A stretch of 26,275 nucleotides of DNA from IMG/VR virus record IMGVR_UViG_3300033180_000004, positions 1-26,275 of that record; one strand, given 5' to 3'. The notes beneath the pieces are model-generated. The model saw nothing but the letters and a program-made list of their open reading frames with translations, did not search any database and was not told the DNA's origin. Position numbers and translations under genes: made by a program. Position 1 is the first letter of the stretch. Each line of letters starts with the position of its first letter. The DNA is from a virus. This document shows positions 6,852 through 15,350 of this stretch, in pieces.

Positions 6852-7504
6852 TGACGGTGACGGTCGTCCCCCAGCCCCTGCCGCTCGACTTCTGCGGCGC
6901 CGGCCAGGCGTTCGAAATCGATCGCGTCGATTATAGCGCGCCGGAGACGGCAGGGCGCACCGGCGGGGTGCAGGCGGGCTTCCCGCGCTGGACGGCGACA
7001 TGGCCGGTCGGCACGATCAGCCGGCGCAAGTCGGACGAGGTGCGGGCGTTCGTCACGTCGCGGCGCGGGGCGCAGCGCCTGCTTTACGGTTATGAAGTCG
7101 GGCGCGAGATCCCGCGTTATCATCAGGGTGGCATTCCGCTGGGCCCAGCGCCCACGGGCTGGTCGCAGGCGGTGGCCGATGACGGCACGGTGATGTTGAT
7201 GCTGACCGGGGTGAAGCCCGGCCTGTTCATCAGCTATGGCGACTATGTCGGGTACGTGTGGGATGGCTGGAAGCGCGCTTTGGTGCGTGCGGTTAGCCAA
7301 GCCGGGGCGCTGGACGACGACACGATCACCTTCGCAATCGAGCCGGCGGTGCCGGCAATGGTGCCGGTCGATGCCACGATCAAGCTGGCCTATGCCGACT
7401 GCCTGATGAAGATCGACCCGGGGCAGACGCAGATCGGCGGCATCGGGCGGCGGCTGGCGGTCACCGGCGGCAAGATCGTCGCGCATCAGGAGCTGGTGCC
7501 GTGA
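6851..7504 (+). CDS. Distal tail protein (position of DUF2460 / GTA gp12)
   Basis: This 217-residue protein's ATG overlaps the tape measure stop by one base. It contains PRWTATWPVGTISRRKSDEVRAFVTSRRGAQRLLYGYEVGREIPRYH. This is the pattern of distal tail or DUF2460-like proteins: a strand with aromatic residues, a helix that measures '..l.aF...rrG....F.y.d', then beta strands. The second half (GTVMLMLTGVKPGLFISYGDYVGYVWDGWKRALVRAV) is all-beta. The run tape measure, about 215 aa, about 211 aa, NlpC-like, large hub is the same as gp11-gp15 of the Rhodobacter gene transfer agent. This protein is therefore likely to form the ring joining tube to hub. Family membership is inferred from order and pattern only. 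Confidence 0.6.
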   Translation: MTVTVVPQPLPLDFCGAGQAFEIDRVDYSAPETAGRTGGVQAGFPRWTATWPVGTISRRKSDEVRAFVTSRRGAQRLLYGYEVGREIPRYHQGGIPLGPAPTGWSQAVADDGTVMLMLTGVKPGLFISYGDYVGYVWDGWKRALVRAVSQAGALDDDTITFAIEPAVPAMVPVDATIKLAYADCLMKIDPGQTQIGGIGRRLAVTGGKIVAHQELVP

Positions 7505-8136
7505 GGGTCTTTCCCGACGAAGCCATCGCCGCGTTCGAGGACGGCACCGCGATCGTCAGCGGCGCCGTGGCGATCTATTGCAGCGATCCGGTGTTCGTGT
7601 GGGGCGGCTGGGGACCGCTGACGCTGGGCGACGATGAATATGTCGGCGTCGGCGACCGGGGGCTGGCGCAGGTCAACCAGGCGGCGCTGGGCGGGGTGGC
7701 GCAGGGCGTGACGCTGGCCCTGTCGGGCGTCGACCCGGCGATGATCGCGCTGATCGATGCGATGGACCTGCGCGGGGCGCGCGCGGTGCTGTGGCGGCTT
7801 GTGTTCGACGGGACGGGGCTCAATCTGCTCGCCGCGCATGTCTTCACGCGCGGCACCGTCGACGAGTTGCCGGTCGAGGATGTGCCGGGCGGCACCTCGA
7901 CCATCACCGTCGCGATCGAGAGCCCGGCGCGCGGGCTCGGCCGCAAGGGCGGACGGCGCCGCACCGATGCCGATCAGCGGCTGATCAAGGCGACGGACGG
8001 CGGTTTCAAGCACGTCGCCTATGCCGCGGAGAAGCAACTTTACTGGGGCGGGCAGAAACCCGCTTCGATCGGCAGCACGTTCGGCTCGGCGTGGAGCAGC
8101 GTGATCAGCGCCAAGATGGGTAACGAGATCGCCTGA
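7501..8136 (+). CDS. Tail tip protein (position of DUF2163 / GTA gp13)
   Basis: It starts with GTG in a GTGA overlap with the previous stop and gives 211 residues. The visible content is beta-rich: AIVSGAVAIYCSDPVFVWGGWGPLTLGDDEYVGVGDRGLAQ, then QAALGGVAQGVTLALSGVDPAMIALIDAMDLRGARAVLWRLVFD. The C-terminal TSTITVAIESPARGLGRKGGRRRTDADQR...YWGG resembles DUF2163-like tail proteins, where 'v...E......l.r....r....C...lG' ends the domain. In gene transfer agents and lambda-like tails the protein in this slot builds the baseplate hub collar. It is shorter than usual for DUF2163 (about 290), so a simpler relative is likely. Its TGA overlaps the next ATG by one base. Confidence 0.55.
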   Translation: MRVFPDEAIAAFEDGTAIVSGAVAIYCSDPVFVWGGWGPLTLGDDEYVGVGDRGLAQVNQAALGGVAQGVTLALSGVDPAMIALIDAMDLRGARAVLWRLVFDGTGLNLLAAHVFTRGTVDELPVEDVPGGTSTITVAIESPARGLGRKGGRRRTDADQRLIKATDGGFKHVAYAAEKQLYWGGQKPASIGSTFGSAWSSVISAKMGNEIA

Positions 8137-8537
8137 TGCAGCGCGATTATCAGGCCCTTGACCGCTTCATCGCGGAACGCCGGGTCATGCCTTTCGCCTG
8201 GGGCCGCGCGGCCAATGATTGCGTGAGCTTCGCGGCGGGCGCGGCGATCGCACAGACCGGCACCGACCCGCTGAAGGGCCTGCGCTGGGCCAGCCGGGCT
8301 GGCGCGCTCAAGCTGCTGACGCGGCTTGGCGGCCTCGACGTGGCGATATCGTCCCGCCTCGCCGAGGTCGCCCCCGCCCAGGCGCATCGCGGCGATATCG
8401 CCGGCGTGCCGTCGGCGGATCTGCCGGGTGACGTGCGACTGATGGTGATCGTCGGCGAGTTGCTGGTCGGGCCGGGGGAGCATGGCACCGAATTCGCACC
8501 GCGCAGCGCCATGCTGCGGGCGTGGAGCCTCGGCTGA
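8136..8537 (+). CDS. NlpC/P60-like tail peptidase, DUF6950-like
   Basis: This 133-residue protein shows FAWGRAANDCVSFAAGAAIAQTGTDPL, where Cys29 in 'NDCv.f' occupies the place of the NlpC/P60 catalytic Cys, followed by a helix. A later 'AHRGDIAGVPS' block (His84, Asp87) matches the 'GD' strand of the family. The later catalytic His is not obvious, so the activity is uncertain. Proteins of this kind sit between distal tail and hub genes in lambda (gpK) and in gene transfer agents (gp14), and are thought to cut peptidoglycan during DNA entry or to act in tail tip assembly. Junctions on both sides overlap by one base. Confidence 0.7.
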   Translation: MQRDYQALDRFIAERRVMPFAWGRAANDCVSFAAGAAIAQTGTDPLKGLRWASRAGALKLLTRLGGLDVAISSRLAEVAPAQAHRGDIAGVPSADLPGDVRLMVIVGELLVGPGEHGTEFAPRSAMLRAWSLG

Positions 8538-10804
8538 TGGGTAAGGCCGTCAAGATCTTCTACGCCGTGTCGTGGATCGTCGTCGGCGCGATCACCGGCA
8601 ACTGGGCGATGGTGATGCAGGGTGCGATCCTGCTCGGCTCGACCCTCACCGAGAAGGGACCCGGCGCGCGCCAGGCCTCGGCATCGACGATGCAGCTCGG
8701 CGAAACGTCGCGCAAGGCGGCGTTCGGCACGGTCGCCACGGCGGGCAGCCTCAACGAGGGGTTCGACCATGACGGCAAATATGGCACCGACTGGGAGGTG
8801 CTCGACATCACGCTGGCCGATTGCCGCTGCAAGGGGCTGGTCGGGGTCTATGTCAACGATGTCTATGTCGCCTTCGCGCCGACCGGCGACGATGTGGCCG
8901 ACCAGAACGGCACGGTGCCGGGTTATAACGACCAGCTGCGCATCAATTTCTATCCCGGCACCGAGACGCAGATCGTCAAGCAGACGCTGATCGATTTCGA
9001 CGGCTATGCGGCGAGCGACAATCTCGCCGGCGTGTGCAAGGTCGTGGTGCATTACAAGGCCGATGACGAGAAGGCCAAGCACCCGGTGTTTCCGGGCGGC
9101 CGGCCGCGCTTCCTGTTCGTGCTCGATGGCGCCTATTGCTACGATCCGCGCAAGGACTCGACCGTGGCCGGCGGATCCGGGCTGCACCGCTGGGACGACC
9201 CGTCGACCTGGGAATGGTCGGACAACCCGATCGTCTGCCGTTACAACTGGGCGCGCGGCATCTTCGCCTGCGACCGGGTCGACCAGCCCGACATGCTGTT
9301 GGTCGGGCGCGGCCTGTCGGCGATCGAGGCGCCGCCCGAGAATGTCGCATGGCGCGCCAATATCTGCGACGAGCTGGTGCCGCTCGCCGCGGGCGGCAGC
9401 GAGAAGCGCTACACCTGCGGCATCATGATCGAGGCGGACGAGCAGTTCGACGCGGTCGAGAAGATCTGGGCGGATTGCTGCGCCGGCATCATCCGCCAAC
9501 CCGAGGGCAGTGTCGAGGTCGATCCCGGCCATGCCGTGACGCCGACCTTCGACATCACCGACGACGATCTGCTGATCGGCGCCAAGGTGAACTTCTCGCG
9601 CTTCCGTAACCAGGCCGACCAGCTGTGGATCAACACGGTGATCCCGGGCTATGTCGAGCCGGCGCAGAAATGGGTGACGCACAGCGCGCCGCTGCGCCGG
9701 GTCTATGCCGATGTGATCGCCGATGGCGGGGCGCGCGAGGCGACGCCGCAGCTCGACGCGGTGACCAGCGGCACCCAGGCGCAGCGCTGCGGCGAGATCA
9801 TGCGGCGCATGGGGCGCCTGTTGCGCACCGCCACGGTGACGGTGGGGCCGCGCTATGCCGGTGTCGAGGAAGGCGACTGGGGCACCTTCACCTCCGCCCG
9901 CCACACCGGGGGCGTGCCGATGACGGTGCGGGTCGAGGCGATGGCGCTGGACGAGAAGTGGCGCAACACGCTGACGCTGCGCGAGATATCGGCCGATGTG
10001 TTCGCCTGGACGATCGCGGACGAGATCGCCGAGGGTGCGGTGGCGGTGCCGAACCCGGTGCCGACTTATGGCGACGCGCCGGATGCCGACGACTGGGCCG
10101 TGGCGGGCGGGATCGTCGCCGGCACCAATGGCGAGGCGATCCCTGCGATCATCCTGTCGGGCGCCTCGAGCGACCCCTATGCGCAGTCGATTATGGTCGA
10201 ATATCGGCCGCGCATGGCGCTGCTCGCCGAGGATGGTTCGGTGCTGCTCAACGAGGACGGCTCGGTGATGCTCGCCGAGGGCGACGCGCCCGACTGGATC
10301 GCCGAACCAACGCTGGCGGCGGCGACGACCAGCTATACGTTGCGCGGGTTGTCGGCCGGCAGCGTCTATGAGGTGGCGATCAGCTATTATGTGCGTGGGG
10401 CGGTCACCGACCGGCTGGTGCTGGGTCCGGTAATCGCCGGCGCGTTGGGCGTATCGCGGGCGGCGTACAGTGTCGATGCGCTGGACCCGGCCTTTCCGGT
10501 GACCAGCGACGACACGCACATCATGATCGCCGCATTCACCGCGGTGCTGGATGACGGGCGGTCGATGGCGTTCCCGGCGGACAACATCGCCAGCCTGGCC
10601 AATTCGACGACCTATGGCGTGTTCTGGCGCTTCTCGACCAGCGCGTGGGAGGTCGACGTGACCCCGGCGATCAGCCGCAAGGCTTCGTCCGACTATGTGT
10701 TCATCTGCTGGACGACGACATCCACGGCCGGGTCGTTCCCGCCCGCGACGTCGCCGCCACCCGGATACCAGGGCGCGGGCCCGCGCGAACTCGAAATCGT
10801 CTGA
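8537..10804 (+). CDS. Tail hub / host specificity protein (gpJ- or GTA gp15-like)
   Basis: I start it at the ATG at 8537, which overlaps the upstream TGA, rather than five codons earlier; the product is 755 residues. The N-terminus is hydrophobic (KIFYAVSWIVVGAITGNWAMVMQGAILLGSTLTEKGPGARQASASTMQLGETSRKAAFGTV), as in several tail-tip attachment proteins. A long beta-rich hub follows, with WGDNP-like WSDNPIVCRYNWARGIFAC and a helix-strand segment DEQFDAVEKIWADCCAGIIRQPEG, typical of phage 'central tail hub' proteins. Residues about 535-640 look like a fibronectin type III unit (WIAEPTLAAATTSYTLRGLSAGSVYEVAISYYVRG). The C-terminus is Pro/Gly/Thr-rich and probably joins the fibres encoded next. 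A DGSV repeat near residue 565 is noted separately. Confidence 0.85.
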   Translation: MGKAVKIFYAVSWIVVGAITGNWAMVMQGAILLGSTLTEKGPGARQASASTMQLGETSRKAAFGTVATAGSLNEGFDHDGKYGTDWEVLDITLADCRCKGLVGVYVNDVYVAFAPTGDDVADQNGTVPGYNDQLRINFYPGTETQIVKQTLIDFDGYAASDNLAGVCKVVVHYKADDEKAKHPVFPGGRPRFLFVLDGAYCYDPRKDSTVAGGSGLHRWDDPSTWEWSDNPIVCRYNWARGIFACDRVDQPDMLLVGRGLSAIEAPPENVAWRANICDELVPLAAGGSEKRYTCGIMIEADEQFDAVEKIWADCCAGIIRQPEGSVEVDPGHAVTPTFDITDDDLLIGAKVNFSRFRNQADQLWINTVIPGYVEPAQKWVTHSAPLRRVYADVIADGGAREATPQLDAVTSGTQAQRCGEIMRRMGRLLRTATVTVGPRYAGVEEGDWGTFTSARHTGGVPMTVRVEAMALDEKWRNTLTLREISADVFAWTIADEIAEGAVAVPNPVPTYGDAPDADDWAVAGGIVAGTNGEAIPAIILSGASSDPYAQSIMVEYRPRMALLAEDGSVLLNEDGSVMLAEGDAPDWIAEPTLAAATTSYTLRGLSAGSVYEVAISYYVRGAVTDRLVLGPVIAGALGVSRAAYSVDALDPAFPVTSDDTHIMIAAFTAVLDDGRSMAFPADNIASLANSTTYGVFWRFSTSAWEVDVTPAISRKASSDYVFICWTTTSTAGSFPPATSPPPGYQGAGPRELEIV

Positions 10805-10811
10805 GGAGACC

Positions 10812-11036
10812 ATGATGCGAATGACCAGATTGCTCGCCGCGTTCGTCGCGGCGGGGGCGCTCGGCGCGTGCACCTTCACCCCGGACCATGCGCCCAATGG
10901 GGTGAAGGTGAGCGATTTGCCAGAAGCGGCACCGCTCAACGGCAGCGAATATGTCGCTGCGGTCCAGAACGGGCGGTCGGTCAAGGTGAAGGCGGCCGAT
11001 CTTCGGCACTTCGCGCAGGGCGGAGAGATCAAATGA
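10812..11036 (+). CDS. 74-residue lipoprotein with SDLP tail-fibre motif
   Basis: A GGAG site 4-5 bases before the ATG at 10812 sets the start; the longer upstream frame is a shadow of the hub gene. The N-terminus MMRMTRLLAAFVAAGALGAC is a lipoprotein signal with lipobox LGAC (Cys20). The mature 55 residues contain VKVSDLPEAAPLNGSEYVAAVQNGRSVKVKAADL. This is the 'i.dLPaa..L.G.E.v.vvQ.g..v......l' motif found near the N-terminus of many phage fibres. The next gene repeats the same motif after its own signal peptide. The protein is thus a membrane-anchored stub of a fibre attachment domain. Its role is unknown; candidates are a lure or mask on the host surface, or a tail part secreted and assembled outside the cytoplasm. 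Confidence 0.7.
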   Translation: MMRMTRLLAAFVAAGALGACTFTPDHAPNGVKVSDLPEAAPLNGSEYVAAVQNGRSVKVKAADLRHFAQGGEIK

Positions 11037-12313
11037 TCAGGCGATTGATCCCGGCAGCACTCCTTGCAGCGGCGCTGGCGTGCGCGCCGATCGCGGCGAC
11101 GGCGCAGAAGGTTTCCGACCTGCCGGCGGCGACGACGCTGTCGGGCCCGGAGATGCTCGCCGGGGCACAGGGATCCGGTTGCGCCACCCATGTCGCGCCG
11201 TGCGCCTCGGTGCGCATCTCGCCGGCACAGCTTGCGACCTATATCAACGCCAGTCTCGACCCGCAGCTGGTGGCGCTGGCGGCGCTGTCGCCGGCGGCCG
11301 ACAAGTGCGTCTATTGGACCGGGTCGACCGCGGCGTCGCTGTTCGACTGCACCAGCTTCATGCGCGGGCTGGATGGCAGCGCGAATGCGGCGGCAGCGCG
11401 CAGCACGCTCGGGCTCGGCACGCTGGCGACGCAGAGTGGGACGTTTTCGGGCACATCGAGCGGCACCAACACCGGCGACCAGACGACCGTCACCGGCAAT
11501 GCCGGCAGCGCGACGGTGTTGCAGACGCCGCGCACGCTGGCGATCACCGGTGACATCGCATGGACCTCCCCGAGCTTCGATGGATCGGGCAACGTCACGG
11601 CGGCGGGCACGCTGCCGACGGTCAACAGCAATGTCGGCGCCTGCGGCACCTCGACGACGATCCCGACCGTCACGCTCAACGCCAAGGGACTTGCCACGGC
11701 CTGCACCGCGGCGACGGCGTCGACCGATATCGCGCTGCCTATCGTGCACCCCGGCTATGTCGCGGGACGCTGGTATTGGCCGTTCGGCGCGACGGCACAG
11801 GCCAATCTCTCGGTTGTCGTGGGCAATGCCAATTTGCGACTTGCCCTGGTGCTGGTGCCGCAACGCATCACCGTGTCGGACCTGTTCACCCGCATCGGTA
11901 CGGCTTCGGCCGGCGGCAACATCCAGCTCGGCGTCTATGCCCAGGATGCGTCGACCAAATATGCCACAGGCGCGGTGCTGGCATCGACCGGCAATATCTC
12001 CACAACGACGGCGACGGTGGTGTCCGCCACGCTGGGCGCATCGACCCAGCTGGCCCCGGGCTGGTATTGGGTCGGCGCGATGGCCGACAACGGCACGGTC
12101 GGCGTAACCGGGACCGCGACAGGCATCGTGCGCGGCGCCGCAATGATCGGCAGCACGACGCTGGGCAACGTCTCGTCGGCCATGGTCGTCAACGCGATCG
12201 CCGCGCAATATTCGGTGACCTTCGGCACCTGGCCGAACCTGACCGGCGTGACACCGACCGAAGTGCTGACCGGTGAGCCGATGGTCGGCTTCAAGATCTC
12301 GTCGGTCCCATGA
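11033..12313 (+). CDS. Tail fibre-like protein with N-terminal signal peptide
   Basis: The ATG at 11033 overlaps the previous TGA (ATGA), giving 426 residues; the longer upstream frame is not used. The first 25 residues (MIRRLIPAALLAAALACAPI then AATAQ) form a Sec signal with an AxA-Q cleavage site. The SDLP motif follows immediately (KVSDLPAATTLSGPEMLAGAQG). Next comes STLGLGTLATQSGTFSGTSSGTNTGDQTTVTGNAG and TLPTVNSNVG, repeats widespread in phage tail fibres (ARSTLGLG..., TGDQTTV, AGSATVLQT.R...). The C-terminal half is a beta-rich, Ala/Thr/Gly-rich possible receptor-binding head, ending FKISSVP. Two Cys pairs near residues 60 and 85 could form disulphides if the protein is exported. A signal on a virion fibre is puzzling, because virions assemble in the cytoplasm. 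Confidence 0.75.
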   Translation: MIRRLIPAALLAAALACAPIAATAQKVSDLPAATTLSGPEMLAGAQGSGCATHVAPCASVRISPAQLATYINASLDPQLVALAALSPAADKCVYWTGSTAASLFDCTSFMRGLDGSANAAAARSTLGLGTLATQSGTFSGTSSGTNTGDQTTVTGNAGSATVLQTPRTLAITGDIAWTSPSFDGSGNVTAAGTLPTVNSNVGACGTSTTIPTVTLNAKGLATACTAATASTDIALPIVHPGYVAGRWYWPFGATAQANLSVVVGNANLRLALVLVPQRITVSDLFTRIGTASAGGNIQLGVYAQDASTKYATGAVLASTGNISTTTATVVSATLGASTQLAPGWYWVGAMADNGTVGVTGTATGIVRGAAMIGSTTLGNVSSAMVVNAIAAQYSVTFGTWPNLTGVTPTEVLTGEPMVGFKISSVP

Positions 12314-12361
12314 CGTGCGCCGCATCCCTCCTCAACGCAACCATCGAAAGGGGCCGCGCCG

Positions 12362-12781
12362 ATGACCGCGCGTAGTTCGATCACCGTGTTCCGCAAGGAT
12401 CCTGTGCAAATCGCCATCGCCTTTACCGGCGTCGACCTGACCGATGTGATGGCCAGCCTGTCGCTCGCGGTGAAGATCGGGCCCGATGTCGGCGGAGAGC
12501 CGATCCTGACCTTCACCGGTGCGGAGGATGGCGGCATCACGCTGTTCGACATGTCGGTCGATGATGACGGAATCGCCACCAGCGTGATTCTGCTGTCGAT
12601 GACCAAGGCCGACCATGTCGCTGCGCTGGCGGACTACCAGCCGGTCGAGCCCGGCCAGACCGTCATTCTCTATTTCGACATCCAGTGGACGCCGCCAGCC
12701 GCGCTGGTCGCGCCGATGACGGCTGTCGAAACCACCATCCTGACCGGCAATTACATCGTTCTGGGGAGCGCCAATGACTAG
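12362..12781 (+). CDS. Small beta-rich tail protein, BppU-like pattern
   Basis: This 139-residue protein follows a 48-base gap containing GGGGCC ahead of the ATG. It begins with 'r.sITVFRKDPVQIAIAFTGVDLTDVMASLSLAVKIG', then 'GEPILTFTGAEDGGITL' and 'TKADHVAALADYQPVEPGQTVILYFDIQWTPPA', ending 'ETTILTGNYIVLGSAND'. Phage upper baseplate proteins (BppU N-terminal fold) share this plan of a short strand with 'D...l.v.f..vDLtg', a middle substitution of 'i...iG' and a closing 'G.Y.v' strand, and their genes also neighbour spikes. It probably forms a collar between hub and tailspike. Its last 8 bases overlap the tailspike start, which suggests coupling. Confidence 0.5.
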   Translation: MTARSSITVFRKDPVQIAIAFTGVDLTDVMASLSLAVKIGPDVGGEPILTFTGAEDGGITLFDMSVDDDGIATSVILLSMTKADHVAALADYQPVEPGQTVILYFDIQWTPPAALVAPMTAVETTILTGNYIVLGSAND

Positions 12782-15350
12782 CACAGTGATTACGGTCGAG
12801 GTCCTCGACGAAAGCGGCAAGGCGGCGGTTGCCGCGGCGAAACGCGCGCAGACGATCGTCGATGACATCGGCGACGTCGTGGGCAGTATCGACGATGCCA
12901 GGGATGAGGCGCTGGGTGAGATCGCGGCGGCGGAGGCCGATGCCCTGGCCTCGCTGACCGGCATCGCGGCCGAGCGTGCGACCCGGCTGATCGGCGCGGT
13001 AAAGGCGGCGGCGGGCGATGCGAGCAAGGTCAAGCTCCTCGTCTCAATGGATGGCGCGGTGACCTATCGCAGCGGCTCGACCACGGACATTCAGACACTG
13101 TCGCCGCTGATCGGTGCGGGCACGCTTTCGCAGTTCGGAACGACCTATGATGGTACCGGCGGCGCAGAACTGCCGCTCCGCCCTATCAAGAACGCGACAG
13201 GCATCCAGTTCCACAGCCAGGTCGGGTTCGATCTCTCCACGTCGCCGCTGACGCAGACGGGTGAGATGTGCATCGACATCATCATGCGCACGCCGGCGCC
13301 GGCGGCATCGTACGCCAGCGTTGCGCTGATGACCGCCGACATCGCGGCGCGAAAGATGGGAGACATCTCAGCGGTAACGGCGGGGGCGTGGACCAACATC
13401 CCCGCCAACTACAGCGGCTATCCAGACCCGGCGGCAGGATATCTCCGCAACATGCAGATCGCCGACGCGGATCTGATCCAGGGCCTCTATATCAAGGGCA
13501 ACGGCGCCTACGGCAAACCGAGCGATCAGGGCTTCCTGACGATTCTGAACAGCGACGAAGGCAAGTACATCCGCTTGTTCTTCGATCGACTCGGACGGAT
13601 CGTCGTCTTTGCCTATGACGGCACGACCCAGGCGCAGGTCAAGACGCAGAACACTGATGCCTTCACGCTCGGTCAGAGCGGGCCGATGCATCTGAAGCTG
13701 GACTGCAGCCATCGCCACACCCGTCTCTGGCTCAATGGCGTCGAGATTTATTCGGCCGCCATGAAGGCATCGTTCACGCCGGACCATATCTATTTCAACG
13801 GCAAGAGCAGGCTTGCGGCGGGGGTGATCCCGGTCAGCGGCTTCGCCTGGACCATGGATGCGCTGTGCATCACGGAAAACCTCGACTTCACGGCGAAGCG
13901 CCATCTGTCCGACGCGCTGGCGGCCGAGTTCGGGACACCGAAACAGGCGTGGAACCCGGTGGTTCGGATCGGTGTGCATATCGGGCAATCGAACGGCGCG
14001 GGCAGCACGAACACGGCGGGCGACCTGAACCGACCCGACGCGATATCCGGCTGGAACGGGATGGTGATGCCGAGCGGGGCGGACTTGCCTGCGCAGGTCG
14101 CGATCACGAACACCTGGCTGCAACGCGTCTACGTCACGCGGGACGCCAACGCGCCGTGGGACATCGGCCCGATGCGCGCCGACACCAACGTGTTCAGCGG
14201 CGCGGCCGGCGTCGGCAGTGCCTATGTCGTTTCCGGGCAGGGGATCGAGACGGTCGAGTGGGGCCTAATGGGCCAGTTGCTGACCACCGAGGAGAACCGC
14301 GCGCACGACTGGTGCCTGCTCGGCATCAACGATGGCGGCTATTCGCTCGGCTATCTCGACAGCACGACCAACCCCTATCTCTACAACGTGCGGGGGACAT
14401 CGTTCGGGAGCTGGCCAAACGTGACCAACGAGCGCGACCACGCGAATCAGATGGTGGCGGAAGCTGTCGCGCATTTCGCCGCGCGCGGCCAGACGGTCGA
14501 GCTTGCCTATGTCTATCATGAGCAAGGCGAGACGATCGTCCCGCTGCCGGCCGGCTACACGCAGGCGACCTATGGCGCGGCCTATGAGGCGAGTTGGCGC
14601 AACTGGCTGGTCAACCAGTTATGGCATCTGGTGAACCCGACCGGGCCGGCTCCGGTCTATATCAAGAAGGCGATCAACTATTCGGCGGATGGCGCGTCGA
14701 ATAGCTACAACGTCACGCCTTATTACCCGGACGACCAGCTGCGGCGACTCGAGGCGACGAAGGACACGACGTTCCGCTTCGCCTTCACCGGCGAGAGCTA
14801 CGCGCGCGACGGTCGGTTCATTCACAAGCCGCTGCTGTGGCACAGGAAACGCGGCGAGACGGTGGGCAAGATCATCCTCGACGCCCAGGCGGGCAATGAC
14901 ACGACCTGTTTTCAGGTCAAGTCGGCATCGATCGTGTCGGGCAAGATCCGGCTGATGTTGTCGGCCGGCGCCGATGCGGTTGACACGGCTTATCCCACCG
15001 TCTTGGCGCGCCACGCGACCGGCGGCGTCGATACGTTCGGCTTGGTTCTGGAACCCGTCTCTGGCGGTCGTACCATCACCGCAGTCGATAACACGAACAT
15101 CAACGCCGCCACGCCGTACATCGAGGTCACCGTCTCGGGTGGCGGTGCCGTCGCGGGCGACCGGATCAACGTCACTGGCAGCAACGCCCGCTGGTCCAAC
15201 TATCGCCGCCATGCGCGCACCTACGGCCTGTTGCCGGATCAGGACTGGAGCGGGTCACCGGCCAACTTCACCAGCGGCGCACCGCCCTACACGCCGGGGG
15301 CCAACAATGAACTAACGCCGTGGCTTGCGGCGGGGAGCTATGTCGTATGA
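12774..15350 (+). CDS. Tailspike with SGNH/SASA carbohydrate acetyl-esterase domain
   Basis: This 858-residue protein has a GGGGAG ribosome binding site inside the previous gene. Residues about 13-90 are an Ala/Asp/Glu-rich helix likely to form a trimeric coiled coil. Residues about 130-375 look like a LamG/jelly-roll unit (IRLFFDRLGRIVVFAYDG, HLKLDCSHRHTRLWLNGVEIY). Residues about 390-700 show the esterase: block I HIGQSNGAG with nucleophile Ser406, a late H582-E-Q-G-E-T block like the 'WhQGEsD' box of the sialate O-acetylesterase (SASA/CE6) group, and D679-GRFI-H684 as a possible Asp/His pair. The remainder is a beta-rich C-terminal domain. Esterase tailspikes remove O-acetyl groups from capsule or exopolysaccharide receptors. 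Sphingomonads make acetylated sphingans, an attractive but unproven substrate. Confidence 0.82.
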   Translation: MTSTVITVEVLDESGKAAVAAAKRAQTIVDDIGDVVGSIDDARDEALGEIAAAEADALASLTGIAAERATRLIGAVKAAAGDASKVKLLVSMDGAVTYRSGSTTDIQTLSPLIGAGTLSQFGTTYDGTGGAELPLRPIKNATGIQFHSQVGFDLSTSPLTQTGEMCIDIIMRTPAPAASYASVALMTADIAARKMGDISAVTAGAWTNIPANYSGYPDPAAGYLRNMQIADADLIQGLYIKGNGAYGKPSDQGFLTILNSDEGKYIRLFFDRLGRIVVFAYDGTTQAQVKTQNTDAFTLGQSGPMHLKLDCSHRHTRLWLNGVEIYSAAMKASFTPDHIYFNGKSRLAAGVIPVSGFAWTMDALCITENLDFTAKRHLSDALAAEFGTPKQAWNPVVRIGVHIGQSNGAGSTNTAGDLNRPDAISGWNGMVMPSGADLPAQVAITNTWLQRVYVTRDANAPWDIGPMRADTNVFSGAAGVGSAYVVSGQGIETVEWGLMGQLLTTEENRAHDWCLLGINDGGYSLGYLDSTTNPYLYNVRGTSFGSWPNVTNERDHANQMVAEAVAHFAARGQTVELAYVYHEQGETIVPLPAGYTQATYGAAYEASWRNWLVNQLWHLVNPTGPAPVYIKKAINYSADGASNSYNVTPYYPDDQLRRLEATKDTTFRFAFTGESYARDGRFIHKPLLWHRKRGETVGKIILDAQAGNDTTCFQVKSASIVSGKIRLMLSAGADAVDTAYPTVLARHATGGVDTFGLVLEPVSGGRTITAVDNTNINAATPYIEVTVSGGGAVAGDRINVTGSNARWSNYRRHARTYGLLPDQDWSGSPANFTSGAPPYTPGANNELTPWLAAGSYVV

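Noticed and set aside
5010-7001. Minus-strand frame of 663 codons opposite the tape measure
   Set aside because: Same Arg-rich shadow signature, no ribosome binding site and no motif.
8150-12325. Minus-strand frame of 1391 codons
   Set aside because: It is low-complexity Arg/His/Asp/Gly sequence that runs across several overlapping + strand genes with recognisable products. A shadow frame from high GC at third positions.
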